In this document: one piece after another, positions 51,703-60,962 of the stretch
Layout: each line of letters starts with the position of its first letter
Numbering within the stretch: position 1 is the stretch's first letter
Assembly (NCBI GenBank): GCA_964556115.1
Contig: CAZKVC010000006.1
Location: 124,001 to 188,000, forward strand
DNA from: Parvularcula sp964556115
GTDB taxonomy: Bacteria > Pseudomonadota > Alphaproteobacteria > Caulobacterales > Parvularculaceae
Direction: 5' to 3'
Length of the DNA stretch: 64,000 bases
Translations under genes and position numbers: made by a program
Notes under the pieces: model-generated
The model's input: only the letters and a program-made list of their open reading frames with translations
Databases searched by the model: none
What the model was told of the DNA's origin: nothing

Positions 51703-52755
51703 TTAAGCCTTGCTTAGATCTTCGTGGACGGGATCCGCACCCTCGTCGCGTGTGCGCCCCAGTTCGTCGGCAACCCGCGCACCGCGCTTGCCCATCGGCT
51801 TGGGCCGTCCGGTGGTGGAGTCCTGCGCCGTCTGGTGTTCGGTTTCGGCGTTCAGCTTGGCGCCGATCAGGATCATCAACGATGTCAGCCACAGCCAGGT
51901 CTGCAGCAGGATGATCGCGCCGAAGGCCCCGTAGGTGCCGCTGTAGTCGGTGATGTTCGACGCCCAGTAGGAAATGCCGAAGGACGCCAGAAGCCACAGG
52001 AGCGCGGCAACCACCGCGCCGTGGCTGACCCAGCGGAACTGGGGCGCGCTGCGGGAGGGACCGTAGCGGTAGAGGATCGAGCAGGCAAAGACGAAGCCAA
52101 GGAAAAGAACCGGCCAGCGGACATAGTTGATAGCGGCTTCCGCCTTCAGCCCCAGTTCCAGCGAAGAGACGATCGCAGGAAGGCCGAGGACGAGGACCAG
52201 GACAAAAACCATCGCCACAAGACCGGCGAGGGTGAAGGCAAGGCCGAGGAGGTTGATGATGAGAAGGTTGCGCTTCTCGCGCTCGCCATAAGCCACGTTA
52301 AGGGCCTGGAACATCGACTTCACCGCCCGCCCCGCGCCGAAAAGGGCCAGGAACAGGCTGAGAAAGCCGACAAGCGAAAGCCCGCCGCTTCCTGCTGCAG
52401 CGACCCGGCCCATCTCCTTGTAGAGAAACTCGGCGGCCAGGGGCGGAAGGGCATCGGCAAGAGCCCTTGCATCGTCGGCCGCCTTGGCGGGATCGGAGAC
52501 GAGCCCGTAGATCGTCACGAAAAGAACGATGCCGGGGAAGATGGCGAGAAGGGTGTAATAAGCAACGCCTGCGGCCACGAGGCTGATCTGGTCGTCGAGA
52601 AAGCTCTTCCAGAACCTCAGGAGGACATCGAGCCATCCCTTGAACGGGATCTCGCTGGGCCAGACGGCCTTGCGGCCCCTGCCTTCTTTCAGGTCGAGAC
52701 CTTTCAATTCCGGAGTTTTCTCCATGCCTGCACGAACGTCCCCTTTATCCGCCAA
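51703..52755 (-). CDS. YihY/BrkB family membrane protein
   Basis: A 350-residue inner-membrane protein with about six helices. Family blocks are LVAAGVAYYTLLAIFPGIVL, FLALFGAGRAVKSMFQALN, RYGPSRSAPQFRWVSHGA and YWASNITDYSGTYGAFGAII. The family was once annotated as ribonuclease BN but is not; its role is unknown. The C-terminus is a polar, basic/acidic tail of about 45 residues. Confidence 0.92.
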   Translation of the reverse strand: MADKGDVRAGMEKTPELKGLDLKEGRGRKAVWPSEIPFKGWLDVLLRFWKSFLDDQISLVAAGVAYYTLLAIFPGIVLFVTIYGLVSDPAKAADDARALADALPPLAAEFLYKEMGRVAAAGSGGLSLVGFLSLFLALFGAGRAVKSMFQALNVAYGEREKRNLLIINLLGLAFTLAGLVAMVFVLVLVLGLPAIVSSLELGLKAEAAINYVRWPVLFLGFVFACSILYRYGPSRSAPQFRWVSHGAVVAALLWLLASFGISYWASNITDYSGTYGAFGAIILLQTWLWLTSLMILIGAKLNAETEHQTAQDSTTGRPKPMGKRGARVADELGRTRDEGADPVHEDLSKA

Positions 52756-52847
52756 GTTCCGCCGAGATAAAGCGTAACGGGCCTTGCCTTTTGAGGAAGG
52801 AAAGGTTAGCCGCCGCCCCTTGCAAATTCTTCCCGGCGGGCCGGACC

Positions 52848-53066
52848 ATGAAAAAAGACACGCATCCTGACTACCACTTCATCACCGTCACCATGACCGA
52901 CGGTTCGACCTTTCAGACGCGCTCCACCTACGGGTCGGAAGGTGCGACCTTGAACCTCGACATCGACCCGTCGAGCCACCCTGCATGGACCGGTGGTCCG
53001 CAGCGTGTCTCCGACAAGGGCCGGGTCTCCAAGTTCAAGAACAAGTTCGGCAATTTCGGCATCTAG
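52848..53066 (+). CDS. rpmE: 50S ribosomal protein L31
   Basis: A 72-residue ribosomal protein with MKKDTHPDYHFITVTMTDG and SSHPAWTGGPQRVSDKGR. The four zinc-binding cysteines of zinc-type L31 are all absent, so this is the zinc-independent type-A form seen in many Alphaproteobacteria. It is divergent from the YihY gene and ends in a hairpin terminator. Confidence 0.95.
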   Translation: MKKDTHPDYHFITVTMTDGSTFQTRSTYGSEGATLNLDIDPSSHPAWTGGPQRVSDKGRVSKFKNKFGNFGI

Positions 53067-53072
53067 GCTTCC

Positions 53073-53100
53073 GGGCCGGGCTGCCGGCCCTCGGGCTTTT
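53073..53100 (+). terminator. Intrinsic terminator after rpmE
   Basis: GGGCCGG and CCGGCCC pair perfectly around GCTG; a short T-run (CTTTT) follows seven bases later. It separates rpmE from the MATE gene. Confidence 0.7.
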
Positions 53101-53131
53101 CGCCAACTGATTGATCGCGACCGGGGCTGCC

Positions 53132-54508
53132 ATGGCGGAGAATACCATCCGTCCGGCCACCTTGCGTTCCGCCTTTGCCATCGCTTGGCCTGCGAGCCTT
53201 GCTGCCGTGGTCACGCCTGTCCTGGGCCTCACCGATACGGCCGTCCTCGCGCGCGGGGCGGACAACGGCGCCTTGGCCGGGGCGGCGCTGGCAGGCGCGG
53301 TCTTCTCGCTTCTCTACTGGACCTTCGGCTTCCTGCGGATGAGCTTGTCGGGGCTCAGCGCTCAAGCTCTCGGCAGGAACAACGAGGAGGAACTGCGTGC
53401 CCATCTGGCACGCGGGGTGCTGATCGGCGGCGCCATCGGCTTCGTTCTACTTTTGCTGTCCGTCCCCATCATCCGCCTTGCGGAATGGGCACTGGTCGAC
53501 AGCTCCAACGCCTCTCCCGAAGCAGGCGCGGCCATGCGCAGCTATATCGGCGTCCGTATCCTCGCCGCGCCATTCGCGCTGATGACCACCGCGATCCTCG
53601 GCTGGTTGAGCGGTCAGGGCCGCACGCGGCTTCTCATGGTGGTGACGATCGGTACCGCGACGGTCAATGCGGGTCTCAGCGTTCTCTTCGTTCTCGGCCT
53701 CGATGGCGGCATCCGCGGGCTTGCGGCAGCCACGGCGCTTGCCGAACTTTCGGGCGCCCTTCTCGGCGCCGCCGCCGTGTTGCTGATCGTCAGGCAGCGC
53801 GGCGGCGTTTCAGCGTCCTGGTCGAAGGAGGCGCTCCGGCGCGGCTGGGGCGCGGTCCTGCGCCTCAACCGGGACATCTTTATCCGCACGGCGATCCTCA
53901 CCAGCGTCATCGCCAGCTTCACCCGGCTCGGCGCCGGCTTCGACGATGTGACGGTGGCGGCGAACCAGGTGCTCCTGAACCTCCTCCTCGCCGTGACCCT
54001 TCTTCTCGACGGCACGGCCATCGCGGCTGAGGCTTTTGTCGGCCAGGCTCTCGGTGCTGCCAAAGGGCGCGAGCGTCTCTTCAAGGCAGCCTGGCAAACG
54101 ACGTCAGCTCTCGCCGGCGGCCTCGCCGTGATCCTCAGCCTTGCCCTCCTTCTCGCCGGCGAACCGATCCTCTCGAGCCTGATCGGCGATGGGCCAGGCA
54201 ACGAACAGCTCCTTGGCGAAGCCCTGCGCTTCCTGCCCTGGGTGGTCGCCGCGCCGCTCGCCGTGGCCACCGCGTTCCAGCTGGACGGCATCTATATCGG
54301 CGCAACGAGGGGCCCGGCTCTTCGCAACAGCATGGTGGCTGCCGGGCTCGTCTATGTCGCCGGGGTCATGTTGCTCGTCGGGTCTATGGGTAATCACGGA
54401 TTGTGGGCGGCGCTGATCGGCTTCATGTTGGCGCGAGGCATCGGTCTTCTGGCGCTGTGGCCGGGCTTTGCACGTTTGCTCGCACGGTCTCAAACTGCGG
54501 CCTCGTAG
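53132..54508 (+). CDS. MATE-family efflux transporter (DinF-like)
   Basis: A 458-residue protein with twelve membrane helices in two homologous halves, exporting cationic drugs or metabolites with H+ or Na+. The N-terminal half has AIAWPASLAAVVTPVLGLTD and the second half GAGFDDVTVAANQVLLNLLL. It is of the DinF type rather than NorM. ATG 53132 is preferred to ATG 53111 by proximity to the first helix. ccmC starts 61 bases downstream on the same strand. Confidence 0.92.
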   Translation: MAENTIRPATLRSAFAIAWPASLAAVVTPVLGLTDTAVLARGADNGALAGAALAGAVFSLLYWTFGFLRMSLSGLSAQALGRNNEEELRAHLARGVLIGGAIGFVLLLLSVPIIRLAEWALVDSSNASPEAGAAMRSYIGVRILAAPFALMTTAILGWLSGQGRTRLLMVVTIGTATVNAGLSVLFVLGLDGGIRGLAAATALAELSGALLGAAAVLLIVRQRGGVSASWSKEALRRGWGAVLRLNRDIFIRTAILTSVIASFTRLGAGFDDVTVAANQVLLNLLLAVTLLLDGTAIAAEAFVGQALGAAKGRERLFKAAWQTTSALAGGLAVILSLALLLAGEPILSSLIGDGPGNEQLLGEALRFLPWVVAAPLAVATAFQLDGIYIGATRGPALRNSMVAAGLVYVAGVMLLVGSMGNHGLWAALIGFMLARGIGLLALWPGFARLLARSQTAAS

Positions 54509-54569
54509 GATTGCGGCGGATTGTGCCAAGGTCTTGTTTATTGAAGCGGGAAGGACAAAACCCCTGACC

Positions 54570-55322
54570 ATGGCTGGTTGGCTGACCAAACTTGCAAATC
54601 CGGACGCCTTCATGCGGCTCACCAAGCCGCTGATCCCGATTCTCGGCCTCGGCGCCCTCATCGCGATCGGCATCGGCGCTGCGTTCGGGCTCGTTTTTTC
54701 GCCTGAGGACATCCGGCAGGGCGAGAGCGTGCGCATCATGTATGTCCACGTCCCCGCGGCCTGGCTGGCGCTTCAGACCTATGCGCTGATCGCCGGGGCG
54801 AGCCTCGTCAGCTTCGTCTGGCGCCATCGGCTGGCCGACATCGCCGCGCGGGAAGCGGCGCCGATCGGGCTTCTCTTCACGGTCCTCGCCATCGTCACCG
54901 GCGGGCTGTGGGGCAAGGTGACCTGGGGCGTCTTCTGGGACTGGGACCCGCGCATGACCTCCATGCTGGTGCTGGTCTTCCTCTATCTGGGCTACATCGC
55001 GCTCTGGCAGCTCATCGACAACGAGTGGTCCGCCGCCCGCTCCGCGGGGCTTCTTGCGATGCTGGGCGCGGTGAACCTCCCGATCATCAAGTTCTCGGTC
55101 GACTGGTGGGACAGCCTTCACCAGCCCGCCACGGTGATTCGCGAGGGCGGGCCGCGCATGCCCGCCTCGATGCTGACGCCGCTCCTTCTGATGGCGCTCG
55201 GCTACACGCTGCTCTTCGGCTTCGTCCTTCTGATGCGCACCCACACGGTTCTCGCCGACCGCCGTGGCCAACGGGCCGCGCCCAGCGTCTCGCGGGTCAC
55301 CCTCGAAAAGCAGGAGGCCTGA
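54570..55322 (+). CDS. ccmC: Heme exporter protein CcmC
   Basis: A 250-residue, six-helix protein that presents heme to CcmE in system I cytochrome c maturation. The tryptophan-rich heme-handling segment reads WGVFWDWDPRMTS; conserved histidines are in MYVHVPAAWLA and in WDSLHQPATV. ATG 54570 has an AAGGA site upstream and starts the family N-terminus. ccmD follows after two bases. Confidence 0.97.
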   Translation: MAGWLTKLANPDAFMRLTKPLIPILGLGALIAIGIGAAFGLVFSPEDIRQGESVRIMYVHVPAAWLALQTYALIAGASLVSFVWRHRLADIAAREAAPIGLLFTVLAIVTGGLWGKVTWGVFWDWDPRMTSMLVLVFLYLGYIALWQLIDNEWSAARSAGLLAMLGAVNLPIIKFSVDWWDSLHQPATVIREGGPRMPASMLTPLLLMALGYTLLFGFVLLMRTHTVLADRRGQRAAPSVSRVTLEKQEA

Positions 55323-55324
55323 CG

Positions 55325-55435
55325 ATGCAGCCTGACATGGGCCCCTATATCGCCCTCGCCTGGGCCGCGAGCGGCCTTACCCTCGGCGGCTACACGCTCT
55401 TTGCGTGGCTGCGCTTCAGACAAAGGCAGCGCTGA
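55325..55435 (+). CDS. ccmD: Heme exporter protein CcmD
   Basis: A 36-residue, single-helix protein (MQPDMGPYIALAWAASG, then a basic tail RFRQRQR). Its size, one helix with a charged C-terminus, and position between ccmC and ccmE identify it as CcmD, which helps release holo-CcmE. It starts two bases after ccmC and ends one base before ccmE. Confidence 0.92.
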   Translation: MQPDMGPYIALAWAASGLTLGGYTLFAWLRFRQRQR

Positions 55436-55436
55436 C

Positions 55437-55886
55437 ATGGCCAGCCCCTTCGAAAAACGCCGCCGGCGCAGTCTCTTCCTGACCCTGGTCCTGCCAGCTT
55501 TCGCCTTGGCAGTCGGGCTTTCCCTGGTGGCAATTTCGCAGACTCAGGTCTACGCCTACGCCCCATCGACCCTGCCCGCGCCGCAGGAGCTCGGGAGCCG
55601 CGAAGTGCGGCTCGCCGGTCTCGTCGCGGTGGGCAGCATGACCACAGGGGCAGAGGACATCGTGCAATTCGCGATCACCGACGGCATGGCCGAAGTGCCT
55701 GTGACCTTCGCGGGGATCCTTCCATCGCTGGTGGAGGAGAACGAGGGCGTGATTGCACAGGGACATCTGGGGGCGGACGGCACATTCAGGGCCGAAAACG
55801 TTCTGGCGCGCCACGACGAGAATTACGAGGCGCCGGAAGTCACCAAAGCTCTGCGCGAAGCGACGGAGCAAGGAACTGACCGCTAA
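55437..55886 (+). CDS. ccmE: Cytochrome c-type biogenesis heme chaperone CcmE
   Basis: A periplasmic heme chaperone of 149 residues with one N-terminal anchor (about residues 11-33). The covalent heme-binding site is LARHDENY with His126 and Tyr130. The OB-fold region includes REVRLAGLVAVGS and FAGILPSLVEENEGVIAQG. ATG 55437 follows ccmD by one base. The end probably overlaps the translation start of the MFS gene. Confidence 0.97.
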   Translation: MASPFEKRRRRSLFLTLVLPAFALAVGLSLVAISQTQVYAYAPSTLPAPQELGSREVRLAGLVAVGSMTTGAEDIVQFAITDGMAEVPVTFAGILPSLVEENEGVIAQGHLGADGTFRAENVLARHDENYEAPEVTKALREATEQGTDR

Positions 55887-55905
55887 AACCCCGAACCTGG
55901 TCCAG

Positions 55906-57189
55906 ATGCCACGCTTCTGGATGCTCTTCGGTGCGCAGACCTTCGGCGCCTTTGCCGATAACTGCCTCCGCAACGCTGCCATTGTCGCCATCATCGCCGC
56001 CGCTTCGGTGGGCCGGGGCGAGCCTTTCTACTTCTTCGGTGATCTTGCCAACGAGGCCGGCACCATCGTGTCGATCGGCTTCACGCTGCCCATCTTTCTC
56101 TTCGCCATGCTGTCAGGACAGATGGCCGACAGGCTTCCCCGCCACGTCATGGCGCGGCGGCTGAAGTTCCTCGAGCTTCTCCTGATGTCCCTCGCGGCGC
56201 TGTGGTTCTTTCTCGGACAGGCGCTGCCGCTGGTCCTGACCCTTGCCGTGATGGGGGCGCAGACCGCCTTCTTCCAGCCCGTCCGCTTTGCGCTGATGCC
56301 GCAATATTTCCCGCCTGAGCGCCTCGCCCGGGCGAACGGCATCATGCAGGCGGGTACGTTCATCGCCATCGTGACGGGGCTTGGCCTCGGCGGCTATTTC
56401 TTCGAGGTCCAGAACGGCCGCACCATCGTCAGCGCCATGCTGATCGGCGCCGCCATCCTCGGCGCGCTCCTTGCGGCCAAGCTGCCCCCCGCCCCCGCGC
56501 CGGGGAACGAGAAGGTCAACTGGAACCTCCCCTACGTTGCCTGGCGCTACACCAAGGAGGCGTCGAAGACCCCGGGCGTCCTCTGGCCGATCCTCGCCAA
56601 TGGCTATTTCTGGCTCGTCGGCGCGCTGCTTCTGGCGCACATGCCGATCTTCATGCGCGATCAGCTTGGCGGGACCAATCAGGACTACGCGCTTCTCAAC
56701 GCCTTCTTCGCGCTCGGTGCAGGCATCGGCTCGATCATCGCAGGCGTTCTCGCCTCGCGCCTCGACAACCCCAAGAAGATGAGCGCGGTCGCGCTTCTTG
56801 TCGGGATGGTGGCTCTCATCGGGGTCTACTGGTACACCCGCACGCCCTTTGTCGGCGCGTTCAACCTCTTCGGCCCGGAGGGCTATCCGCTTCTCGTCCT
56901 GTTCGTGATTTCCTCGGCCGCGAACGGTGTCTTCGCCGTGCCGATGCTGGCGAGCTTTCAGGCCAACGCGCCCAAGGCCGTCAGCGCGCGCATCATGGGC
57001 GTGGCCAACATGACCAACGGCCTCTTCGCCACGATCGGCGCCATCCTCGCGTCGGTCTTCCGGAACATGGGGGTCGATCCGGCCGAGATGTTCCTGGTTC
57101 TGACGGCCATGAGCGGCATCGTCTTCGCCATCATGGTCTGGCGCTTCCGCAAGTTCCACGGCGCCCATCTGGGCCCGCAAGGGGTATGA
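55906..57189 (+). CDS. MFS transporter, LplT/lysophospholipid-transporter-like
   Basis: A 427-residue, twelve-helix major facilitator. The N-terminus MPRFWMLFGAQTFGAFADNC is typical of the LplT-like group, and GQMADRLPRHVMARR is the MFS loop 2-3 motif. ATG 55906 has no good ribosome site; a CTG at 55876, inside the end of ccmE and seven bases after GGAG, would add ten residues (TAKTPNLVQ) and couple it to ccmE. The substrate may be a lysophospholipid; this is inferred from similarity. Confidence 0.86.
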   Translation: MPRFWMLFGAQTFGAFADNCLRNAAIVAIIAAASVGRGEPFYFFGDLANEAGTIVSIGFTLPIFLFAMLSGQMADRLPRHVMARRLKFLELLLMSLAALWFFLGQALPLVLTLAVMGAQTAFFQPVRFALMPQYFPPERLARANGIMQAGTFIAIVTGLGLGGYFFEVQNGRTIVSAMLIGAAILGALLAAKLPPAPAPGNEKVNWNLPYVAWRYTKEASKTPGVLWPILANGYFWLVGALLLAHMPIFMRDQLGGTNQDYALLNAFFALGAGIGSIIAGVLASRLDNPKKMSAVALLVGMVALIGVYWYTRTPFVGAFNLFGPEGYPLLVLFVISSAANGVFAVPMLASFQANAPKAVSARIMGVANMTNGLFATIGAILASVFRNMGVDPAEMFLVLTAMSGIVFAIMVWRFRKFHGAHLGPQGV

Positions 57190-57214
57190 AAAAGGCGGCC
57201 CCGGGGCCGCCCTT
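57190..57214. terminator. Terminator between the MFS gene and sqdB
   Basis: AAAGGCGGCCCC and GGGGCCGCCCTTT pair almost perfectly. On minus the stem is followed by CCTTTTTCAT, a good T-run for the sqdB transcript; on plus the tail is weaker. Confidence 0.8.
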
Positions 57215-57240
57215 TCAATCGCCGAGTGGTGGTTGGGCGG

Positions 57241-58431
57241 TCAGCCGACAGCCTTGTCGTTACCGTCCACCGAGTTCCAGAGCGACGCGCAGGGAATGCG
57301 GCGGGTGTCGCAGCGGTCGGCATATTTCTTCGCGATCTCGGTGACTTCCTCGAACAGGCCTTCTTCCAGGGTGATCGGGTCGAGGCCGAGGTCGATGAAG
57401 GTCTTGTTCTCGACGTGAAGGTCGTTCTCGTCCGCCTCATTGCGCGGGTTCGGGACCATGTCGATCTCGGCGCCGGTCATGTCGGCGATCATCTTGGCGA
57501 GGTCGCGTACGCGGTGGGTCTCGATCATCTGGTTCATGATCTGCACCCGGCTGCCGCTTTCCGGCGGGTTCATGACCGCCAGCTCGACACAGCGCACCGT
57601 ATCCTGGATGTGGATGAAGGCCCGGGTCTGCCCGCCGGTCCCGTGGACGGTCAGCGGATAGCCGATGGCTGCCTGCATCAGGAAGCGGTTGAGGACCGTG
57701 CCGTAGTCACCGTCATAGTCGAAGCGGTTGATCAGCGCCTCGTCCTTGCGGGTCTCTTCGGTCTGGGTACCCCAGACGATGCCCTGGTGGAGGTCCGTGA
57801 TCCGCAGCTTGTCGTTCTTCGCGTAGTACTGGAAGAACAGGGCGTCCTGGGTCTTGGTCATGTGATAGATCGAGCCCGGGTTCGCCGGGTAGAGGATGTC
57901 CTGCTCGACCTCCCCGTTCTCACCGGCGTCGACCTTCACCTTCAGATAGCCCTCGGGGATCTTCATGCCGGCCGTGCCGTAGCCGTAAACGCCCATGGTG
58001 CCGAGGTGGACGACATGAGTGTCGATCCCGGCTTCCACAATCGCCGCCAGCACGTTGTGGGTGGCGTTCAGATTGTTGTCGACGGTGTAGCGCTTGTGAG
58101 CCGCGGACTTCATCGAATAGGGCGCGGCGCGCTGCTCGGCGAAGTGCACGACAGCGTCGGGCCGGTAAGAGCTCAGAAGCTCGCGGAACGCGTCATAATC
58201 CTTCGCGACATCGAGAATGCGCGCTTCGATCTTGTTGTTCGAAACACGCTCCCAAGCAGCCAGCCGGTCGGTCAGTGGCGCGATCGGGGTCAGGGATTGG
58301 ACCTCGAGCTCCACGTCGATTTTCCTGCGCGAAAGGTTGTCCACGATCATCACATCGTGGCCACGCGCGGACAGGTGGAGTGCGGTCGGCCAGCCGCAAA
58401 AGCCGTCGCCGCCGAGGATCATCAACTTCAT
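57241..58431 (-). CDS. sqdB: UDP-sulfoquinovose synthase (SqdB-like)
   Basis: An extended SDR of 396 residues converting UDP-glucose and sulfite to UDP-sulfoquinovose. SqdB-specific blocks are LGGDGFCGWPTALHLS, AEQRAAPYSM, LGTMGVYG (Thr145), YHMTKTQDA (Tyr189, Lys193), ALINRFDYDGDYGTVLNRF and GQTRAFIHIQDTVRC. ATG 58431 is chosen over an in-frame ATG 60 bases upstream because the nucleotide loop starts at once. No sqdD or sqdX lies in the window; next upstream on the same strand is a polyprenyl sugar transferase. Confidence 0.93.
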   Translation of the reverse strand: MKLMILGGDGFCGWPTALHLSARGHDVMIVDNLSRRKIDVELEVQSLTPIAPLTDRLAAWERVSNNKIEARILDVAKDYDAFRELLSSYRPDAVVHFAEQRAAPYSMKSAAHKRYTVDNNLNATHNVLAAIVEAGIDTHVVHLGTMGVYGYGTAGMKIPEGYLKVKVDAGENGEVEQDILYPANPGSIYHMTKTQDALFFQYYAKNDKLRITDLHQGIVWGTQTEETRKDEALINRFDYDGDYGTVLNRFLMQAAIGYPLTVHGTGGQTRAFIHIQDTVRCVELAVMNPPESGSRVQIMNQMIETHRVRDLAKMIADMTGAEIDMVPNPRNEADENDLHVENKTFIDLGLDPITLEEGLFEEVTEIAKKYADRCDTRRIPCASLWNSVDGNDKAVG

Positions 58432-58553
58432 GAGAACGCCCTTGTCACAAGAATTTCGGGGGCTCTTAGGGACTGTGCTGCAACGCCGCAACGGCGGAGC
58501 GTAAATTCCTACGCCAACGCAACGTCACGCGCTTGGGGACGGACCGGCGCCAC

Positions 58554-60002
58554 TCAGTAGGCGTTCTCGGGCTTCGCCACGGCCTTGATCGTCAGGAACA
58601 GGATCCGGAGGTCGAAGAGGATCGTCCAGTTCTCAATGTAGCCCAAATCGTATGCCAGGCGTTTCTCCATGAGCTCCGGCTCGTTCGTTTCGCCGCGGAA
58701 GCCATTGACCTGCGCCCAGCCTGTCATGCCGGGTTTCACCTTATGGCGGGCGGCGTAGTCCTTGATGATCTTCGAATAATAGGCGTCGTGCTTGAGCGCG
58801 TGCGGACGCGGACCGACGAGGCTCATATCGCCTTTGACGACATTGAAGAGCTGCGGCAGCTCATCGAGGGAGGTGCGGCGGAGGAACCGGCCGACCTTGG
58901 TGATGCGGTCATCGTCTTTCTTCGCCTGTTGAACGTCGTCGCCATCTTCCATGCAGCGCATCGAGCGGAACTTGATGATCGGGAAGATATCCCCGGCCAT
59001 GCCCTGACGGCGCTGCACGAAGAAGACGGGTCCCGGGCTGTCGAGCTTCACGGCGATCGCGCAGAGAAGCATCACCGGCGAGAGGGCGAGGAGCAACAAG
59101 GTGCCGAGGATGCGGTCTTCCAGAACCTTGCTGAAGCTGCCCCAGCCGTCGATCGGGCGGCGTTGGACGCAATAGGTCGGGACCGATCCGATGGCGTCGA
59201 CCCGGCCGCTCCTCTGTACCCAGAGCGGGTGAGGCCCGAGCGAGACATTCACGGGGAGACGCCTCAGCTGATCCAGAAGATTCGAGAAGCTGTCATCGGC
59301 ATCGTCCCCCATGGGCGCGACGATGATGTCGTCGATCATCCCGCCTTCAACAAGGTCTTGAAGGGTCTGGAACTCCGGCATCTCCGGCGACTGCAGCTTG
59401 CCGGGGTCGATCATCCGGACGACCTCGACACTGCTTTCCGTCCGGCTCGAGCGCTCGGCGAGGAAGTTCGTCCGGCTCGCGGCTCCGACGAAGACCACCC
59501 GACGGGAGAGCAGCCCGCCCCTCACCGACAGTCGACGCAGGACCATGGCGACGGCGAAACGGGTGACCACAAGACCCCCGGCAGCGAAGACCGCCCAGAA
59601 GATCAGCCAGCCGCGCGAGAGAAGTTGCGTCAGGCCCAGCGAATAACAGGCAGCGATGAAGCTGAGGAGGATGAGCGCAAACCGCCAGACGACGCCGCGC
59701 ACCGTGCCCCACGGGTCGAGCATCTGGTCGAAACGGAAATATCCGCCCTGCCGCAGCGCCTCGATATAGATGAGGCTTGTCAGGAACCCGGCGGAGATCA
59801 GCACGACGCTGTTCGTTGCGATCAGGAAGCCATCTGGAAGCTGGGTCAGTGTGGCGAAAGGCGTCGCCGCCGCGGCGGCGAGGGTCACCACCGCGACCTG
59901 CACCGTCGCCACGATATCCGAACACACCTCGCGCGAGATACCATGGCGCTTGCGCCGATGGTGGTCCGTCGCCTTGTCCGGTGTGGTGATCGACATGGAC
60001 AA
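58554..60002 (-). CDS. Polyprenyl glycosylphosphotransferase (WcaJ-like)
   Basis: A 482-residue protein that would load the first sugar phosphate on undecaprenyl phosphate for surface polysaccharide. The N-terminal half has four or five membrane helices and a CoA-binding-like domain (RRVVFVGAASRTNFLAE). The C-terminal bacterial sugar transferase domain has SPGPVFFVQRRQGMAG, FRSMRCMEDGD, LRRTSLDELPQLFNVVKGDM and SLVGPRPHAL, GMTGWAQVNGFRG. It lies 122 bases upstream of sqdB on the same strand. Confidence 0.95.
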   Translation of the reverse strand: MSMSITTPDKATDHHRRKRHGISREVCSDIVATVQVAVVTLAAAAATPFATLTQLPDGFLIATNSVVLISAGFLTSLIYIEALRQGGYFRFDQMLDPWGTVRGVVWRFALILLSFIAACYSLGLTQLLSRGWLIFWAVFAAGGLVVTRFAVAMVLRRLSVRGGLLSRRVVFVGAASRTNFLAERSSRTESSVEVVRMIDPGKLQSPEMPEFQTLQDLVEGGMIDDIIVAPMGDDADDSFSNLLDQLRRLPVNVSLGPHPLWVQRSGRVDAIGSVPTYCVQRRPIDGWGSFSKVLEDRILGTLLLLALSPVMLLCAIAVKLDSPGPVFFVQRRQGMAGDIFPIIKFRSMRCMEDGDDVQQAKKDDDRITKVGRFLRRTSLDELPQLFNVVKGDMSLVGPRPHALKHDAYYSKIIKDYAARHKVKPGMTGWAQVNGFRGETNEPELMEKRLAYDLGYIENWTILFDLRILFLTIKAVAKPENAY

Positions 60003-60161
60003 TTACGCCCCTTCCCCGCCTTTCGGCTGCTGACAGGACTGCCTTCTGACACGTCCGGAAGCAAGCTTCATGCCTCCGTGAAAGAAGATTGAAAGCCGTT
60101 CCTTGCAGCTAAGACATCAACACGCCAAAGCCCGTTTGATCGCCAAGGAAACCGTCCCTCT

Positions 60162-60962
60162 ATGACAAAGCCCTACGAAGCCATGGTCGCTGCCGCGCTG
60201 GAAGCCAGCGAAGTGGTGCTGCGCCACTACCGAGCCGGCGTCGAAGCGATCGACAAGGACGACGGATCGCCGGTGACGTTGGCGGATCAGGAGGCCGAGG
60301 AGGCGATCATCGCCCATCTCGCCCAGGAAGCACCCGACATTCCGGTGATCGGTGAGGAAAGCGTCGCGGCTGGCAGGATCCCAGGCATCGGTGCGCGGTT
60401 CTTTCTGGTCGATCCTCTTGACGGAACAAAGGAATTCATCCGGGGAACCGGCGAATTCACGGTCAATATCGCGCTGATCGACGAAGGAATTCCCTTGGCT
60501 GGCGCCGTCACCGTCCCGGCCAAGGGCCTCGTCTATTTCGGCGCGCAGGACACCGGCGCCTGGCGGGCCTCATGCTTCTTCAAGGACGGTATCATTCCCG
60601 ACGAGCGCACGACTTTGGCCGTCAGGGATGTCCCCGCTGAAGGCAGCATAGCCATGGCGTCGCGCTCTCATGGGTCGCCCGCCACCCGGGCTTTCCTCGA
60701 AGAGCTTGGGGTCGGGACCACAATGCCCGCCGGTTCCTCGCTCAAATTTTGCGCCATCGCCGAGGGCGAAGCGGATTTCTATCCGCGCCTCGGCCGGACC
60801 ATGGAGTGGGACACGGCCGCCGCTCACGCAGTGTTGAAGGCCGCCGGTGGCGAGGTCTACGCGCTTGGCGACGACAATCAGCGTCTCGGACCGCTGAAAT
60901 ACGGCAAGACGGAGCGCGGCTTCGACAATCCGCACTTCCTCGCCGTCGGGCGCGAGAGATGA
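60162..60962 (+). CDS. cysQ: 3'(2'),5'-bisphosphate nucleotidase CysQ
   Basis: Hydrolyses PAP to AMP and phosphate during sulfate assimilation, 266 residues. Metal-site motifs are VIGEESV, FLVDPLDGTKEFI and EWDTAAAHAVLKAAGG; GSSLKFCAIAEGEADFYPR and GRTMEWDTA are CysQ-specific. It overlaps queG by four bases. Removing PAP could be linked to sulfonate chemistry of the nearby sqdB, but this is only contextual. Confidence 0.95.
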   Translation: MTKPYEAMVAAALEASEVVLRHYRAGVEAIDKDDGSPVTLADQEAEEAIIAHLAQEAPDIPVIGEESVAAGRIPGIGARFFLVDPLDGTKEFIRGTGEFTVNIALIDEGIPLAGAVTVPAKGLVYFGAQDTGAWRASCFFKDGIIPDERTTLAVRDVPAEGSIAMASRSHGSPATRAFLEELGVGTTMPAGSSLKFCAIAEGEADFYPRLGRTMEWDTAAAHAVLKAAGGEVYALGDDNQRLGPLKYGKTERGFDNPHFLAVGRER

